Source of the DNA: Candidatus Gastranaerophilales bacterium
GTDB taxonomy: Bacteria; Cyanobacteriota; Vampirovibrionia; Gastranaerophilales; Gastranaerophilaceae
Direction: 5' to 3'
Length of the DNA: 64,000 nt
Assembly: GCA_944324395.1 (NCBI GenBank)
Contig: CALUWC010000006.1
Location: 1-64,000, forward strand
A program made the position numbers and the translations under genes. The notes under the pieces were generated by a model, which worked only from the letters and a program-made list of their open reading frames with translations, had not been told where the DNA came from and searched no databases. Position 1 is the stretch's first letter. The number at the start of each line of letters is the position of its first letter. Shown piece by piece: positions 39,601-46,833 of the stretch.

Positions 39601-40556
39601 TTGTTTTTTAGAAGGTTAATTATTTTATCCAATGCTGCATCAGCCATATTTGAACGTTTTGAATAAGAGTCATACTCAAATATATTTAAGATATTATTTT
39701 CATCATAACAGGAATTTTTATAAAGATTTAAAGCATCAACCGAACTCGAATCCTCAAGTTTTATAATCTGAGAATTTTTAAATATACTCTTTAGCTTTTC
39801 GAAATTATTTTTATCAGCACTTAAATAACCGCACCTGCTTGAACCTAAAGGATCTACTGCAATATAAACATCTTTTAGCTGTTTTGATAAATACTCAATA
39901 AAATCGATACAAATAGGAGTGCATTCATCAGCATCATCAACAAGTAAATACTTAATATTTTTAAAATAATCAGTATTTTTATATATAAAATTGAACATTA
40001 AACACTGGCGTAAATAGTCAAAATCTCTTAATTCAAGCGTTTTTTTCAAAAACTTCTTAATTACGAGACTCGCATCCTCAGAAAATCCTTCTTTTAAAAT
40101 TTCCGCCCTTTTATTTATTTCACTTTGAGTAAGGTTATTCTGAACTATCAGAGAATATCTTCTGAAAATTTGATGTAATAATGACATTCTCGAATTATAT
40201 CCTCTGAATTTAACTTCATTTAGGATATCTTTTAATATAAACTGAGAAACCTCTAAACCGGCTAAATTAGGTAAAATAACAGGATTATCAAAAATATTTC
40301 TATCTTCTAAAAAAGCCCAATTATCCGAAACTGCGTTATAAACAAGAGAGTAGAACGAATAGACCTGCAACTTTTCAATACAAGATACTTCAATTTTCTT
40401 AAAAACTTCATCTATAAAAGAATTTTTTAAAGTAGAATTTTGTACTATAACCAAAATTTCAGAAGTCTTAACACCATTGTTTATAAGCTCAGAATATTTT
40501 TCAATCAAAAATTCTGTTTTATTTGAGGTTATGCTGCCGTCAATTAACAAATTCAA
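36675..40556 (-). CDS. 1,293-residue tandem SF1 (UvrD/AddA-like) DNA helicase
   Basis: Residues from about 660 on form a complete UvrD-type helicase: Walker A SAVPGAGKTT, Walker B IIEDEAQD (about 845), GDVNQSI, TMHKSKGDEFDVVF (about 1177) and LLYVAITRAK (about 1250). The first 600 residues look like a second, degenerate SF1 core: GSITSNKTEF in place of Walker A, YLLVDDADE near 213 and AVDPLGSSRCGY as motif III. Coupling to the following RecB-type nuclease gene (14-nt overlap) suggests a helicase-nuclease for double-strand-break repair. It is not clearly AddA or RecB. The start at 40556 gives the leading strand MNLLIDGS. Confidence 0.8.
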   Translation of the reverse strand: MNLLIDGSITSNKTEFLIEKYSELINNGVKTSEILVIVQNSTLKNSFIDEVFKKIEVSCIEKLQVYSFYSLVYNAVSDNWAFLEDRNIFDNPVILPNLAGLEVSQFILKDILNEVKFRGYNSRMSLLHQIFRRYSLIVQNNLTQSEINKRAEILKEGFSEDASLVIKKFLKKTLELRDFDYLRQCLMFNFIYKNTDYFKNIKYLLVDDADECTPICIDFIEYLSKQLKDVYIAVDPLGSSRCGYLSADKNNFEKLKSIFKNSQIIKLEDSSSVDALNLYKNSCYDENNILNIFEYDSYSKRSNMADAALDKIINLLKNKVLPCEIAVISPVVDDMLKFTLRENLKANVNLLYLSGSEKLIQNRLVQAAITVLKLNTELKNSLSEFDIRVILSEFLQIPLKYCAEILSEFNTSKELIPYEFKDETYTEKYCKFLTLVERLAVSEEKLSEQIILIYKELSSLGVIKSSELNKFNFFVKEIVDFENIFGQNFNRRKSEIILQIENSIIAENPYSVLEIKKNDLVVSTPQKIIDNHIKTKYQIWLDISSSEWIKSDTGPLYNAWVFQKDWDKPDYTIEDNINLSKDKTARVLRKLTLCASDKIYCYSSLFDSNGIENYGGIEPYIIVHSQDEKNKEDDKPQFKIVPRPDQKPVLDYKNGYMGISAVPGAGKTTILLALIINLLERGINPENIFVLTYMDSAARNFRERIKNVRKNSSKLPNISTIHGLALRILKENGNYEKLGLSSDFEICDDSQRGRILREISSKLKIESKTAEEFDRAVSVFKIGGGSFESSISDIKLKKFKAFYDAYTDNLKEYNLIDYDDMLTGSVKILKENPDILAHYQNICEYIIEDEAQDSSSVQQELISLLSGKHKNIIRCGDVNQSITATFSNADVEGFRNFITENNNVSMNCSQRCTKDVWTLANKLVEKASLNSESKNSFFKMYMQPVEGKNPQSVNAVTPMIFESVIDEKNYVLKSITEILSKHPDYTVGVLLRNNFQVASWQNLIENSGLKVITRNQCLEQKSIFRVIFAVLKMVLSPFDNEVIASNYEILADSGFYKRGLDNEIRKYENPFIQINADYIDNSVLEQFYWDLNYWISLCYLPPNELAVKIGMGFFKNDIEKSNIHLISTLIKRICIRNNSLEYAVSRLAELSKKPNLSGFKFFSEEDEDDKSYLAGKVQIMTMHKSKGDEFDVVFIPELTERNLPLTINSISLKSSEFIESVKKLNPEYKPKSEYELKQEILSENLRLLYVAITRAKQKLYITVSKKSKNRFNKEQKQGINVIFEQLLGVVENV

Positions 40557-40613
40557 TACTCCTTATAACGTATTTTATCATAAAATTTCGCCAAAACTAC
40601 ATTATTGAAATGA

Positions 40614-40642
40614 TTGTCTAATATTCAAAAATGCACTATCAT
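40614..40642 (+). promoter_or_regulatory. Promoter of the winged-helix gene
   Basis: TTGTCT (40614-40619), a 17-base spacer, and TATCAT (40637-40642). The transcript would start near 40649, which excludes an upstream ATG at 40631 and supports the ATG at 40703. Confidence 0.6.
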
Positions 40643-40702
40643 TTGAATATCGAAAATAAAAAAGTGTCATACAAACAATCAATCAACGGAGGGAAAAAGA
40701 TC

Positions 40703-40927
40703 ATGGCAACAAAAAAATCAAACTTAACTTTAGAAGAACAAATCGGATTTTCAGCAGGAGAAATCTACAACTACCTACACACTAACGGTACAACTTCTTT
40801 TGCTAAAATGAAAAAAGAATTAGATCTAAAAGGCAACTTTGCAGATTTAGGTTTAGGCTGGTTAGCTAGAGAAAACAAAGTTGAAATTTCTCAAAAAGGA
40901 CCTGCTGTTAAAGTAAGCTTAAAATAA
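40703..40927 (+). CDS. Small winged-helix protein (DUF2582-like)
   Basis: The 74-residue protein starts MATKKSNLTLEEQIGFSAG, and continues with IYNYLHTNGTTSFAKMKKEL and LGLGWLARENKVEISQKG, the pattern of DUF2582 winged-helix proteins. These are small and possibly DNA-binding, with no settled function. GGAGGG lies 9 nt before the ATG, and both a promoter and a hairpin terminator frame the gene, so it is a single, probably well-expressed unit. Confidence 0.8.
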   Translation: MATKKSNLTLEEQIGFSAGEIYNYLHTNGTTSFAKMKKELDLKGNFADLGLGWLARENKVEISQKGPAVKVSLK

Positions 40928-40957
40928 GATTATAGTTGAATATAACTTATAATTGGT

Positions 40958-40991
40958 AAAAAGATATTACATTTTTGTAATATCTTTTTTT
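40958..40991 (+). terminator. Terminator of the winged-helix gene
   Basis: The inverted repeat AAAGATATTACA/TGTAATATCTTT with a 5-nt loop is followed by a T run on the plus strand, 31 nt after the stop. Confidence 0.8.
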
Positions 40992-41052
40992 ATTTTAGCA
41001 CTTTTTCGCGAAAAAAATTTTTAATAAGAATACAGGGGAAATAAGGAAAACT

Positions 41053-42507
41053 ATGGGGATATTACCAAAAATCATCAAAGGTGCGAAAACAATAATACAT
41101 TCAGACACCTTGAAATATGTAACAGCACCGCTGAAAAAAGAACCGGCATTGCTATCTTTTGCACCAAAAGGCGAGGTTGTATATAAAATCGGACAAAGCG
41201 GCGTAAGACAATTCCGGATAAAGCCTGATATTACAATGCCTGTCAGACCGGAAACTCTTCATTTTAATAGACCTGCTTTTCCAATACAGGGTAAATTATT
41301 AACCGACGGGAACGAACTTCAACTGGGAGAACTCGGTAATATTTCACTACGCTTGGCAGATAAATATAAAAAAGCCGAAACTGCAGCAGCAAAAGAAATT
41401 AGAGAAGTATTTGAAGGATTTGATTTTGCAGTAAGAGCAAAAGGTGCAAATTCTGTATACTCAAAACTTAAGCGAATGATTCCGAAGTTAAATAAAACAG
41501 TAAAAACTGATGAAGATGCCCGCCAAATTATACAAGATGCCATAGGCGGAAGAATACAATTAAAAGATTTAACACAAAAAGACATATTAGAAACTCTCAA
41601 TACAATAAAAATAGAGGGTAAAAATCTTACTACAGCTGAAAAAAATCTTGTTCAAAGATTATTCAAAGGGGAAAAACTGGCAGCAGCAGAAATGGAAACA
41701 GCTCAAAAACTTGCACAACCTGTTAAAATTGCACTGGCAGAAAAACAAACAGAACCTGTTGTCAAACAATTTATACTTTCAAATTTAAAAGATGCATTAA
41801 ATAGAAATATAACGACCTTTGAAAAACTTGAAAAAGCAGGTATCAGCAAAGATATTATACAAGAATTGAAAACTAATCCGAATGTCAAACCGCTCAGAAT
41901 GACAGAAATAAATAATTATAAAGGTCAAAACGGAGTAGCATATTTTTCTGACAGACAAATTCGTGAATTTGAAAAAATGCAGTTTGCAACAGGAGAAAAA
42001 ATTGATATTATAACCTGTTCTGAAAATATAGACTTATCAAAATACGGAATTGAAGAACTTCCAAAAAATGCTCAGGATGCAATAAAAGCTTCCGGCTACA
42101 CAACAGGGCAAATAAATGTCATTCTAAGCGACGGTTCATTAGCCGAAATACAAATAAGAGGATCCGGCAATTTCGCAGAATACGAACACCTTGCATACGA
42201 TGCCACACTTGAGAAAAATACACTCGGCGAAATATTTAACGATTTCAAAGCCGCAATAAAACAGATATCGAAAAAAGATATGCCTGAATATAATAAATAC
42301 AAAAGTGACTGTTACGATTATTACAGAGATTTGGAACTCGGTATAATAAGACCGAAACCCAAACTACCTGAAAAATTCGACAAAATATTGTCTGAAGAAA
42401 GTATGAAGCACTTGCATGATTTGAATGAGGCAGATCAAGCAGAAAAAATGAAAGGTTTTATTCCGCATATAGAAGCGGATACCGCAGGAACAGAATTTAT
42501 AATATAG
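41053..42507 (+). CDS. Protein with RelA/SpoT-like nucleotidyltransferase motifs
   Basis: The 484-residue protein is not a normal RelA/SpoT. It has separated motifs of that fold: FAVRAKGANSVYSKLKR (residues about 121-137, as GRxKSxYSIxxK), IIQDAIGGRIQL (as DxxGxRI), and, after a helical insert of about 150 residues, SGYTTGQINVIL and LAEIQIRGSGNFAEYEH (as EIQIRTxxxxxAEH). Catalytic-type Lys, Asp, Arg and Glu are therefore present. There is no HD hydrolase, TGS or ACT domain. An N-terminal segment includes LLSFAPKG. A small gene follows closely. Alarmone synthesis, or another pyrophosphate transfer as in RSH toxins, is possible but unproven. Confidence 0.6.
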   Translation: MGILPKIIKGAKTIIHSDTLKYVTAPLKKEPALLSFAPKGEVVYKIGQSGVRQFRIKPDITMPVRPETLHFNRPAFPIQGKLLTDGNELQLGELGNISLRLADKYKKAETAAAKEIREVFEGFDFAVRAKGANSVYSKLKRMIPKLNKTVKTDEDARQIIQDAIGGRIQLKDLTQKDILETLNTIKIEGKNLTTAEKNLVQRLFKGEKLAAAEMETAQKLAQPVKIALAEKQTEPVVKQFILSNLKDALNRNITTFEKLEKAGISKDIIQELKTNPNVKPLRMTEINNYKGQNGVAYFSDRQIREFEKMQFATGEKIDIITCSENIDLSKYGIEELPKNAQDAIKASGYTTGQINVILSDGSLAEIQIRGSGNFAEYEHLAYDATLEKNTLGEIFNDFKAAIKQISKKDMPEYNKYKSDCYDYYRDLELGIIRPKPKLPEKFDKILSEESMKHLHDLNEADQAEKMKGFIPHIEADTAGTEFII

Positions 42508-42523
42508 ACTAACAGAGGTGAAT

Positions 42524-42934
42524 ATGATAAAATTTAATCAGGTAAAAATTTTCAAACATTCAACTGACAAAATTAGCAAAAAATATATGGATAGTATTAA
42601 AGATTTAGATTCATTACTAAAAAAAATAAAAACCCGTGCAGAATTTGAAATTTCTGACACTCATTATTACAGACCAATAAACGAGGGGCTGTATTCAAAA
42701 AATAAAAAATTACCGTACAAAGGTGCTGCATTAACAATTTCTCAAGACGAAACAAATAAAGCTCAGCACATGATTGAAATTTCACTGCTCCACCCGTCAA
42801 TGGCAACTGAAATTAAAAGACCGCTTGCACTGGGAAATAAAAAAGAAATTCTTGAATATTTAAATAACAGCAATACTCTAAACAATATCAAAAATGATAT
42901 TTCAGAAATAGCTAAAAAACTTTCTGCATTATAA
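42524..42934 (+). CDS. Small protein downstream of the RelA/SpoT-like gene
   Basis: The 136-residue Lys-rich protein is of unknown family and has no signal peptide. A segment reads RAEFEISDTHYYRPINEGLYS. Its ATG at 42524 lies 17 nt after the RelA/SpoT-like stop, with AGAGGTG as ribosome site; an in-frame GTG 6 nt earlier overlaps that site and is less likely. The close spacing means co-expression, and the position would suit an antitoxin, immunity protein or chaperone, but no similarity supports any of these. Confidence 0.55.
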   Translation: MIKFNQVKIFKHSTDKISKKYMDSIKDLDSLLKKIKTRAEFEISDTHYYRPINEGLYSKNKKLPYKGAALTISQDETNKAQHMIEISLLHPSMATEIKRPLALGNKKEILEYLNNSNTLNNIKNDISEIAKKLSAL

Positions 42935-42964
42935 ATATAATTAAGAAATAATTAAAAAATCAAA

Positions 42965-43005
42965 AAAGTCTCCTATTTTATATTATCATTAGAGTAGGAG
43001 ATTTT
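42965..43005 (+). promoter_or_regulatory. Hairpin covering the dnaJ ribosome site
   Basis: TCTCCTA (42969-42975) pairs with TAGGAGA (42995-43001), extended by A-T and one G-T pair to 11 bp. The right arm contains AGGAG, the only ribosome site of the dnaJ-like gene, 12 nt before the ATG. It could act as a thermosensor. A -10-like TATTAT lies in the loop, so the hairpin may instead belong to the upstream transcript. Confidence 0.35.
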
Positions 43006-43011
43006 GAAATT

Positions 43012-44082
43012 ATGAAGTACAAAGATTACTATGAAACATTAGGTGTAAAACGTGATGCAACAGAAGCTGAAATAAAATCAGCCTACAGAAAACTTGCACG
43101 TAAATACCACCCCGATGTAAATAAAACAAAAGAAGCGGAAGAAAAATTCAAAGAAATAAATGAAGCCTATGAAGTTTTAGGAGATAAACAAAAACGTCAA
43201 AGATACGACAGCTTAGGTTCAGGCTGGCAAGGCGGAGCAGATTACACCCCGCCACCAGGATTTGAACACTTTAACTTTGGCGGAGGTCAAGGCGGATCTT
43301 ATCAGTTCAACTTTAACGGACAAGATATGGGCGGATTTTCGGACTTTTTCAGTTCATTATTCGGTGATATGATGGGAGCCGGAGCATCTTCAAGAAATTC
43401 CAGAGGCGGATTTTCAGGTTTTGATTTTGGCGACTTCGGAGATATGGGCCAGCAGGCATATTCAAGACAAACCTATACAAACCCGAGATCATCAAGAACA
43501 GCTTCCGCTAAAAAATCTGAAGATCTGGATATTACAAAAACATTAAATGTAACTGCAAAAGACTTATTTTCAGATACCCCGATAACCGTAAGATTTAATG
43601 ATATGAGAAAATGCACTCAATGCCCCGGAGGCGGAGGGTATTGCAGTGCCTGCGGAGGAACGGGGATTATAAATGAAAATAAATCAATAAAAGTCAAACT
43701 TCCAAAAGAAATAAAAGAAGGACAAAGAGTAAGACTCAAAGGCGAAGGCAAAACTGATGCCTACGGACAAAAGGGAGATTTATACCTCGTAATAACCCCC
43801 AAAGATCCGGAATATGAAATCAAAGGTTCAGACCTGACTAAAGAAGTTGAAATAACTCCTCCTGAAGCCGTTTTAGGATGTAAAAAAGATATTGAAACTT
43901 TGCATGGAACAATAGGGATAAAAATTCCTCCAATGACTTCAAGCGGGAAAACCTTAAGATTGAAAAATCTCGGACTTCCGAAAAAATCCGGAGGATACGG
44001 AAATCTTAACGCTAAAGTAAAAATTGTTCTTCCTGCAAAATTATCCCAGAAACAAATAGATTTATATAAACAACTATTATAA
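43012..44082 (+). CDS. dnaJ: DnaJ-family co-chaperone with half zinc centre
   Basis: The 356-residue protein has an N-terminal J domain ([34 protein letters not shown], residues 4-37, with the HPD triad), a Gly/Phe-rich linker to about residue 150, a shortened Cys region ([18 protein letters not shown]) and a DnaJ C-terminal substrate-binding domain. Canonical DnaJ has four CxxCxGxG motifs; two remain, enough for one zinc. It stimulates DnaK ATPase and delivers substrates; DnaK is not in this window. A strong palindromic terminator follows. Confidence 0.85.
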   Translation: MKYKDYYETLGVKRDATEAEIKSAYRKLARKYHPDVNKTKEAEEKFKEINEAYEVLGDKQKRQRYDSLGSGWQGGADYTPPPGFEHFNFGGGQGGSYQFNFNGQDMGGFSDFFSSLFGDMMGAGASSRNSRGGFSGFDFGDFGDMGQQAYSRQTYTNPRSSRTASAKKSEDLDITKTLNVTAKDLFSDTPITVRFNDMRKCTQCPGGGGYCSACGGTGIINENKSIKVKLPKEIKEGQRVRLKGEGKTDAYGQKGDLYLVITPKDPEYEIKGSDLTKEVEITPPEAVLGCKKDIETLHGTIGIKIPPMTSSGKTLRLKNLGLPKKSGGYGNLNAKVKIVLPAKLSQKQIDLYKQLL

Positions 44083-44100
44083 TAACCAAACTCCGAAATT

Positions 44101-44132
44101 AACCGATAAATTGAATATTCAATTTATCGGTT
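44101..44132. terminator. Bidirectional palindromic terminator
   Basis: A perfect 32-base palindrome starts AACCGATAAATTGAA and is followed by TTATTTT; on the minus strand the sequence after it is less T-rich. It lies 19 nt after dnaJ and 18 nt after the convergent HTH gene. Confidence 0.8.
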
Positions 44133-44149
44133 TTATTTTAAAACAAACT

Positions 44150-44389
44150 TCAAACCAATTCCTTTAAATCAATTTTATAACCGAGAATATCAAAAATTAA
44201 AACTGCTTCATTAAATTTCAATCTGTTATTCTGCAATTTAGCACGCAGATTAAAACGGGTATATTGTTTCCCCGATAATTCAGACATTCTTCGTGCCAAT
44301 TCCGCAATGGTAATTTTATTACGGTATAATAGCAGCCTCAGCACTTCGTTTAAGTCAGTTTTATAATCAATATCAATATTTATCCCCAT
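44150..44389 (-). CDS. Small helix-turn-helix protein
   Basis: The 79-residue protein has a Cro/C1-type HTH: LRLLLYRNKITIAELARRMSE, followed by YTRFNLRAKLQNNRLKFNEAVLIFDILGYKIDL. There is no other domain. No ribosome site is evident, but TAGAAT lies 6 nt before the ATG, which would suit a leaderless transcript. It is divergent from the pilin-like gene, whose promoter is covered by a 19-bp interrupted palindrome. Regulation of that gene or itself is a reasonable inference. Confidence 0.7.
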   Translation of the reverse strand: MGINIDIDYKTDLNEVLRLLLYRNKITIAELARRMSELSGKQYTRFNLRAKLQNNRLKFNEAVLIFDILGYKIDLKELV

Positions 44390-44418
44390 ATAAATATTCT
44401 AGATTACTTTGAAAATTA

Positions 44419-44478
44419 TTGACACTATGACGACTATTTGTTATTTTGTTAATATATATTTAACAAAGTAACAAATAG
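44419..44478 (+). promoter_or_regulatory. Pilin-gene promoter with 19-bp interrupted palindrome
   Basis: TTGACA (44419-44424), a 17-base spacer, and TATTTT (44442-44447). The -10 lies in the left arm of a palindrome: 44434-44452 pairs with 44460-44478, 18 of 19 bases, with a 7-base centre TATATAT. Each arm carries a TTTGTTA/TAACAAA half-site. The position suits a repressor operator; the adjacent HTH protein is the obvious candidate. Confidence 0.6.
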
Positions 44479-44512
44479 TTTGATTTATATTACATTTTAT
44501 GAAGGGAAACTA

Positions 44513-45184
44513 ATGAAAGAATTGCAACAAGCATTCACTCTTGCGGAAGTTCTTATAACTCTCGGAATTATAGGAATTGTTGCAGCCATGACAATTCCGA
44601 ATCTTATGACAAAATACTATGAAAAAAGAACCGTAAACCAGCTAAAAGAAACTCAATCCATAATTGCACAAGCAGTAAGAATGAGCGAAGAAGAATACGG
44701 AGATGCCTCGAGCTGGACAAACGAATACTGGACTAAAAAAGGTGCCGAAGAAATTGCTGAAAAATTAAAATATTCACTCAAAATTGCGACAGACTGCGGA
44801 ACCTCGGATCCCCAAAATGCTTGTATAAAAAAAACATATCTACGCTTGAACGGTCAAAACCATGACATAAATTATGCAACAGACAACAGATACTACAAAG
44901 TTGTACTGCTCAACGGTACCGCAGTATGGTGGAAAGCTACGGATAATGCAGAAAGAAGAAGCGGCTCATATATAGCATTTTGCATAGACACAAATGGAGC
45001 AAATCCACCTAATACATGGGGAAAAGATTTATTCGAATTTTCTTATGAAAACGGAGGTATAAGACCATTAGGGGCACCAAATTCTTATTACCCGTACAAA
45101 ACTCACTGCATTCCGAAAAATTCAACCGGGTACGGCTGTGCGTACTGGGTTTTGACAACTCAGAATATGAGTTATCTGCATTAG
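44513..45184 (+). CDS. Type IV pilin-like / pseudopilin protein
   Basis: The 223-residue protein begins MKELQQAFTLAEVLITLGII, a class-III prepilin signal with Glu at +5 of the mature protein. The residue before the cleavage Phe is Ala rather than the usual Gly. The hydrophobic helix runs to about residue 30. The body has several Cys (CGTSDPQNACIKK, CIDTNG, HCIPKNSTGYGCAYW), likely in disulfides, and a WKATDNAERRSGSYIAFCID segment common in this pilin group. I start at 44513, after AAGGGA, because this puts the short leader at residue 1. No assembly gene lies in the window. Confidence 0.8.
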   Translation: MKELQQAFTLAEVLITLGIIGIVAAMTIPNLMTKYYEKRTVNQLKETQSIIAQAVRMSEEEYGDASSWTNEYWTKKGAEEIAEKLKYSLKIATDCGTSDPQNACIKKTYLRLNGQNHDINYATDNRYYKVVLLNGTAVWWKATDNAERRSGSYIAFCIDTNGANPPNTWGKDLFEFSYENGGIRPLGAPNSYYPYKTHCIPKNSTGYGCAYWVLTTQNMSYLH

Positions 45185-45312
45185 CACTTTCAAATAAATA
45201 TTATACAGATTTCAAGAAACTACAAATAGCAAAACAATTGTAATTTATCTAAATATACCATTGACAAAAGCTTTATATGCGTGAAAAAATAGAGTATATT
45301 TCGGGGGATATT

Positions 45313-46416
45313 ATGGTAAAAGAAACGTATTTGCATGATAAACATGTTGCACTCGGAGCTAAAATGGTCGATTTTGCAGGCTGGCACATGCCTGTACAAT
45401 ATACGTCTATTATTGAAGAGCATAAAACAGTAAGAGAAGCGGTAGGTTTATTTGATGTTTCTCATATGGGAGAAGTTTTTGTATCAGGAAAAGATGCAAC
45501 TGCATTTCTAAATAAAATAGTTCCGCAAGATATTGAAAAGCTCGATTATGAAAAAGCTGTTTACTGCCAATTACCAAACAAAAACGGTGGATTGATAGAC
45601 GATTTAATAATTTATAAATTAGGGATAAATAATTATCTTGTTATCTGCAATGCGTCCCGCCTTGATGAAGATTTAAACTGGATGGTCAGAAATAAAAGAG
45701 GAATGGAAGTCAAAATAGATAATTTATCTCACAATTATTCACTTTTAGCAATTCAGGGGCCAAAAGCAATAGATTTAGTACGAAAAATGGGATATAACCT
45801 TGAACATCAAATATCTTTTACTATAAAACCTGCAATTATAGAAGGAATAAAGCTTTTGATTTCCCGCACAGGATATACCGGAGAGGACGGATTTGAACTT
45901 CTTGTAGAAAATGAACATTCAGAATTTCTCTGGGATAAAATCCTTGAACAGGGGCTGGAATTCGGAATAAAACCTATCGGATTGGGAGCAAGGGACACCT
46001 TGAGATTAGAAGCAGCACTCCACCTTTACGGTAATGACCTTGATGAAAATACAACCCCTGTTGAAGCAGGCTTATCCTGGTCAATTCCAAAAGACAAAAA
46101 AGAATACTATAACGGGAAAGAAGTAATAATGGAGCAAATTCAAAACGGCCCCAAAAAGAAATTGGTAGGACTAGAAATGCTCGATCGTAACATTGCACGC
46201 CATGGATACGATGTATATTATAACGGAGAAATTGCAGGCATTATCACAAGCGGCGGAGTTTCACCCACAACAGGCAAGCATATTGCTCTTGCCTATGTTA
46301 AAAACTTGAAAGAGATTTGCACAGGAACAACCGTTCAAGTTATGATTAGAGAAAAACTGCACAGTGCTAAGATTGTTAAACGTCCGTTTATAGAAAAACG
46401 AAATAAGGTAAAGTAA
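45313..46416 (+). CDS. gcvT: Glycine cleavage system T protein (aminomethyltransferase)
   Basis: The 367-residue protein has the GcvT features ALGAKMVDFAGWHMPVQYTS near the start, DVSHMGE, a long folate-binding core including SRTGYTGEDGFELL, GARDTLRLEAALHLYGNDLDE, and the C-terminal SGGVSPTTGKHIALAYV. It transfers the aminomethyl carbon from lipoyl-GcvH to tetrahydrofolate, releasing ammonia. The start at 45313 has GGGGGA upstream. It heads gcvT-gcvH-gcvPA. No glycine riboswitch is visible in the 130 nt upstream. Confidence 0.93.
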   Translation: MVKETYLHDKHVALGAKMVDFAGWHMPVQYTSIIEEHKTVREAVGLFDVSHMGEVFVSGKDATAFLNKIVPQDIEKLDYEKAVYCQLPNKNGGLIDDLIIYKLGINNYLVICNASRLDEDLNWMVRNKRGMEVKIDNLSHNYSLLAIQGPKAIDLVRKMGYNLEHQISFTIKPAIIEGIKLLISRTGYTGEDGFELLVENEHSEFLWDKILEQGLEFGIKPIGLGARDTLRLEAALHLYGNDLDENTTPVEAGLSWSIPKDKKEYYNGKEVIMEQIQNGPKKKLVGLEMLDRNIARHGYDVYYNGEIAGIITSGGVSPTTGKHIALAYVKNLKEICTGTTVQVMIREKLHSAKIVKRPFIEKRNKVK

Positions 46417-46448
46417 TATAATTATAAAGATATGAAAAGGAGAATATA

Positions 46449-46832
46449 ATGAGTTTTACTGATGAAATGTTATGTACAAAATCTCACGAATATATTGTAA
46501 AACAAGCTGAAAATTGCTATATTATAGGATTAACAGATTATGCAATAGAACAATTGGGAGATATAGTATTTTTAGAATTACCTGCAGTTAATGATGAGTT
46601 TTCTAAAGGCGACACTTTTGCCAATATTGAATCTGTTAAAGCAGCTTCAGAAATCTATATGCCAATCAGCGGAAAAGTTATCGAAATAAATGAAAAACTT
46701 ATTGATTCCCCTGAAATGCTCAATGAAGATTGCTTCGAAAACGGCTGGCTGATAAAAGTTGAACATACCGCAGGAAACAATGAATTGGAAGATTTGATGT
46801 CTTACACTGATTATAAAGAAGAATTGGAATAA
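46449..46832 (+). CDS. gcvH: Glycine cleavage system H protein
   Basis: The 127-residue lipoyl-carrier protein has GLTDYAIEQLGDIVFLELP, and the lipoylated Lys in ANIESVKAASEIYMPISG (around residue 64). It shuttles the aminomethyl group between GcvP, GcvT and the L protein. AAAGGAG precedes the ATG. It lies 1 nt before gcvPA and 32 nt after gcvT. Confidence 0.93.
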   Translation: MSFTDEMLCTKSHEYIVKQAENCYIIGLTDYAIEQLGDIVFLELPAVNDEFSKGDTFANIESVKAASEIYMPISGKVIEINEKLIDSPEMLNEDCFENGWLIKVEHTAGNNELEDLMSYTDYKEELE

Positions 46833-46833
46833 T

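Noticed and set aside
40631-40702. Longer start for the winged-helix gene
   Set aside because: The upstream ATG lies before the predicted transcription start and lacks a ribosome site, whereas the ATG at 40703 has GGAGGG.
45185-45312. Glycine riboswitch before gcvT
   Set aside because: The region is AT-rich with no tandem aptamer-like conserved GGAG or GC-rich helices, so there is no support.
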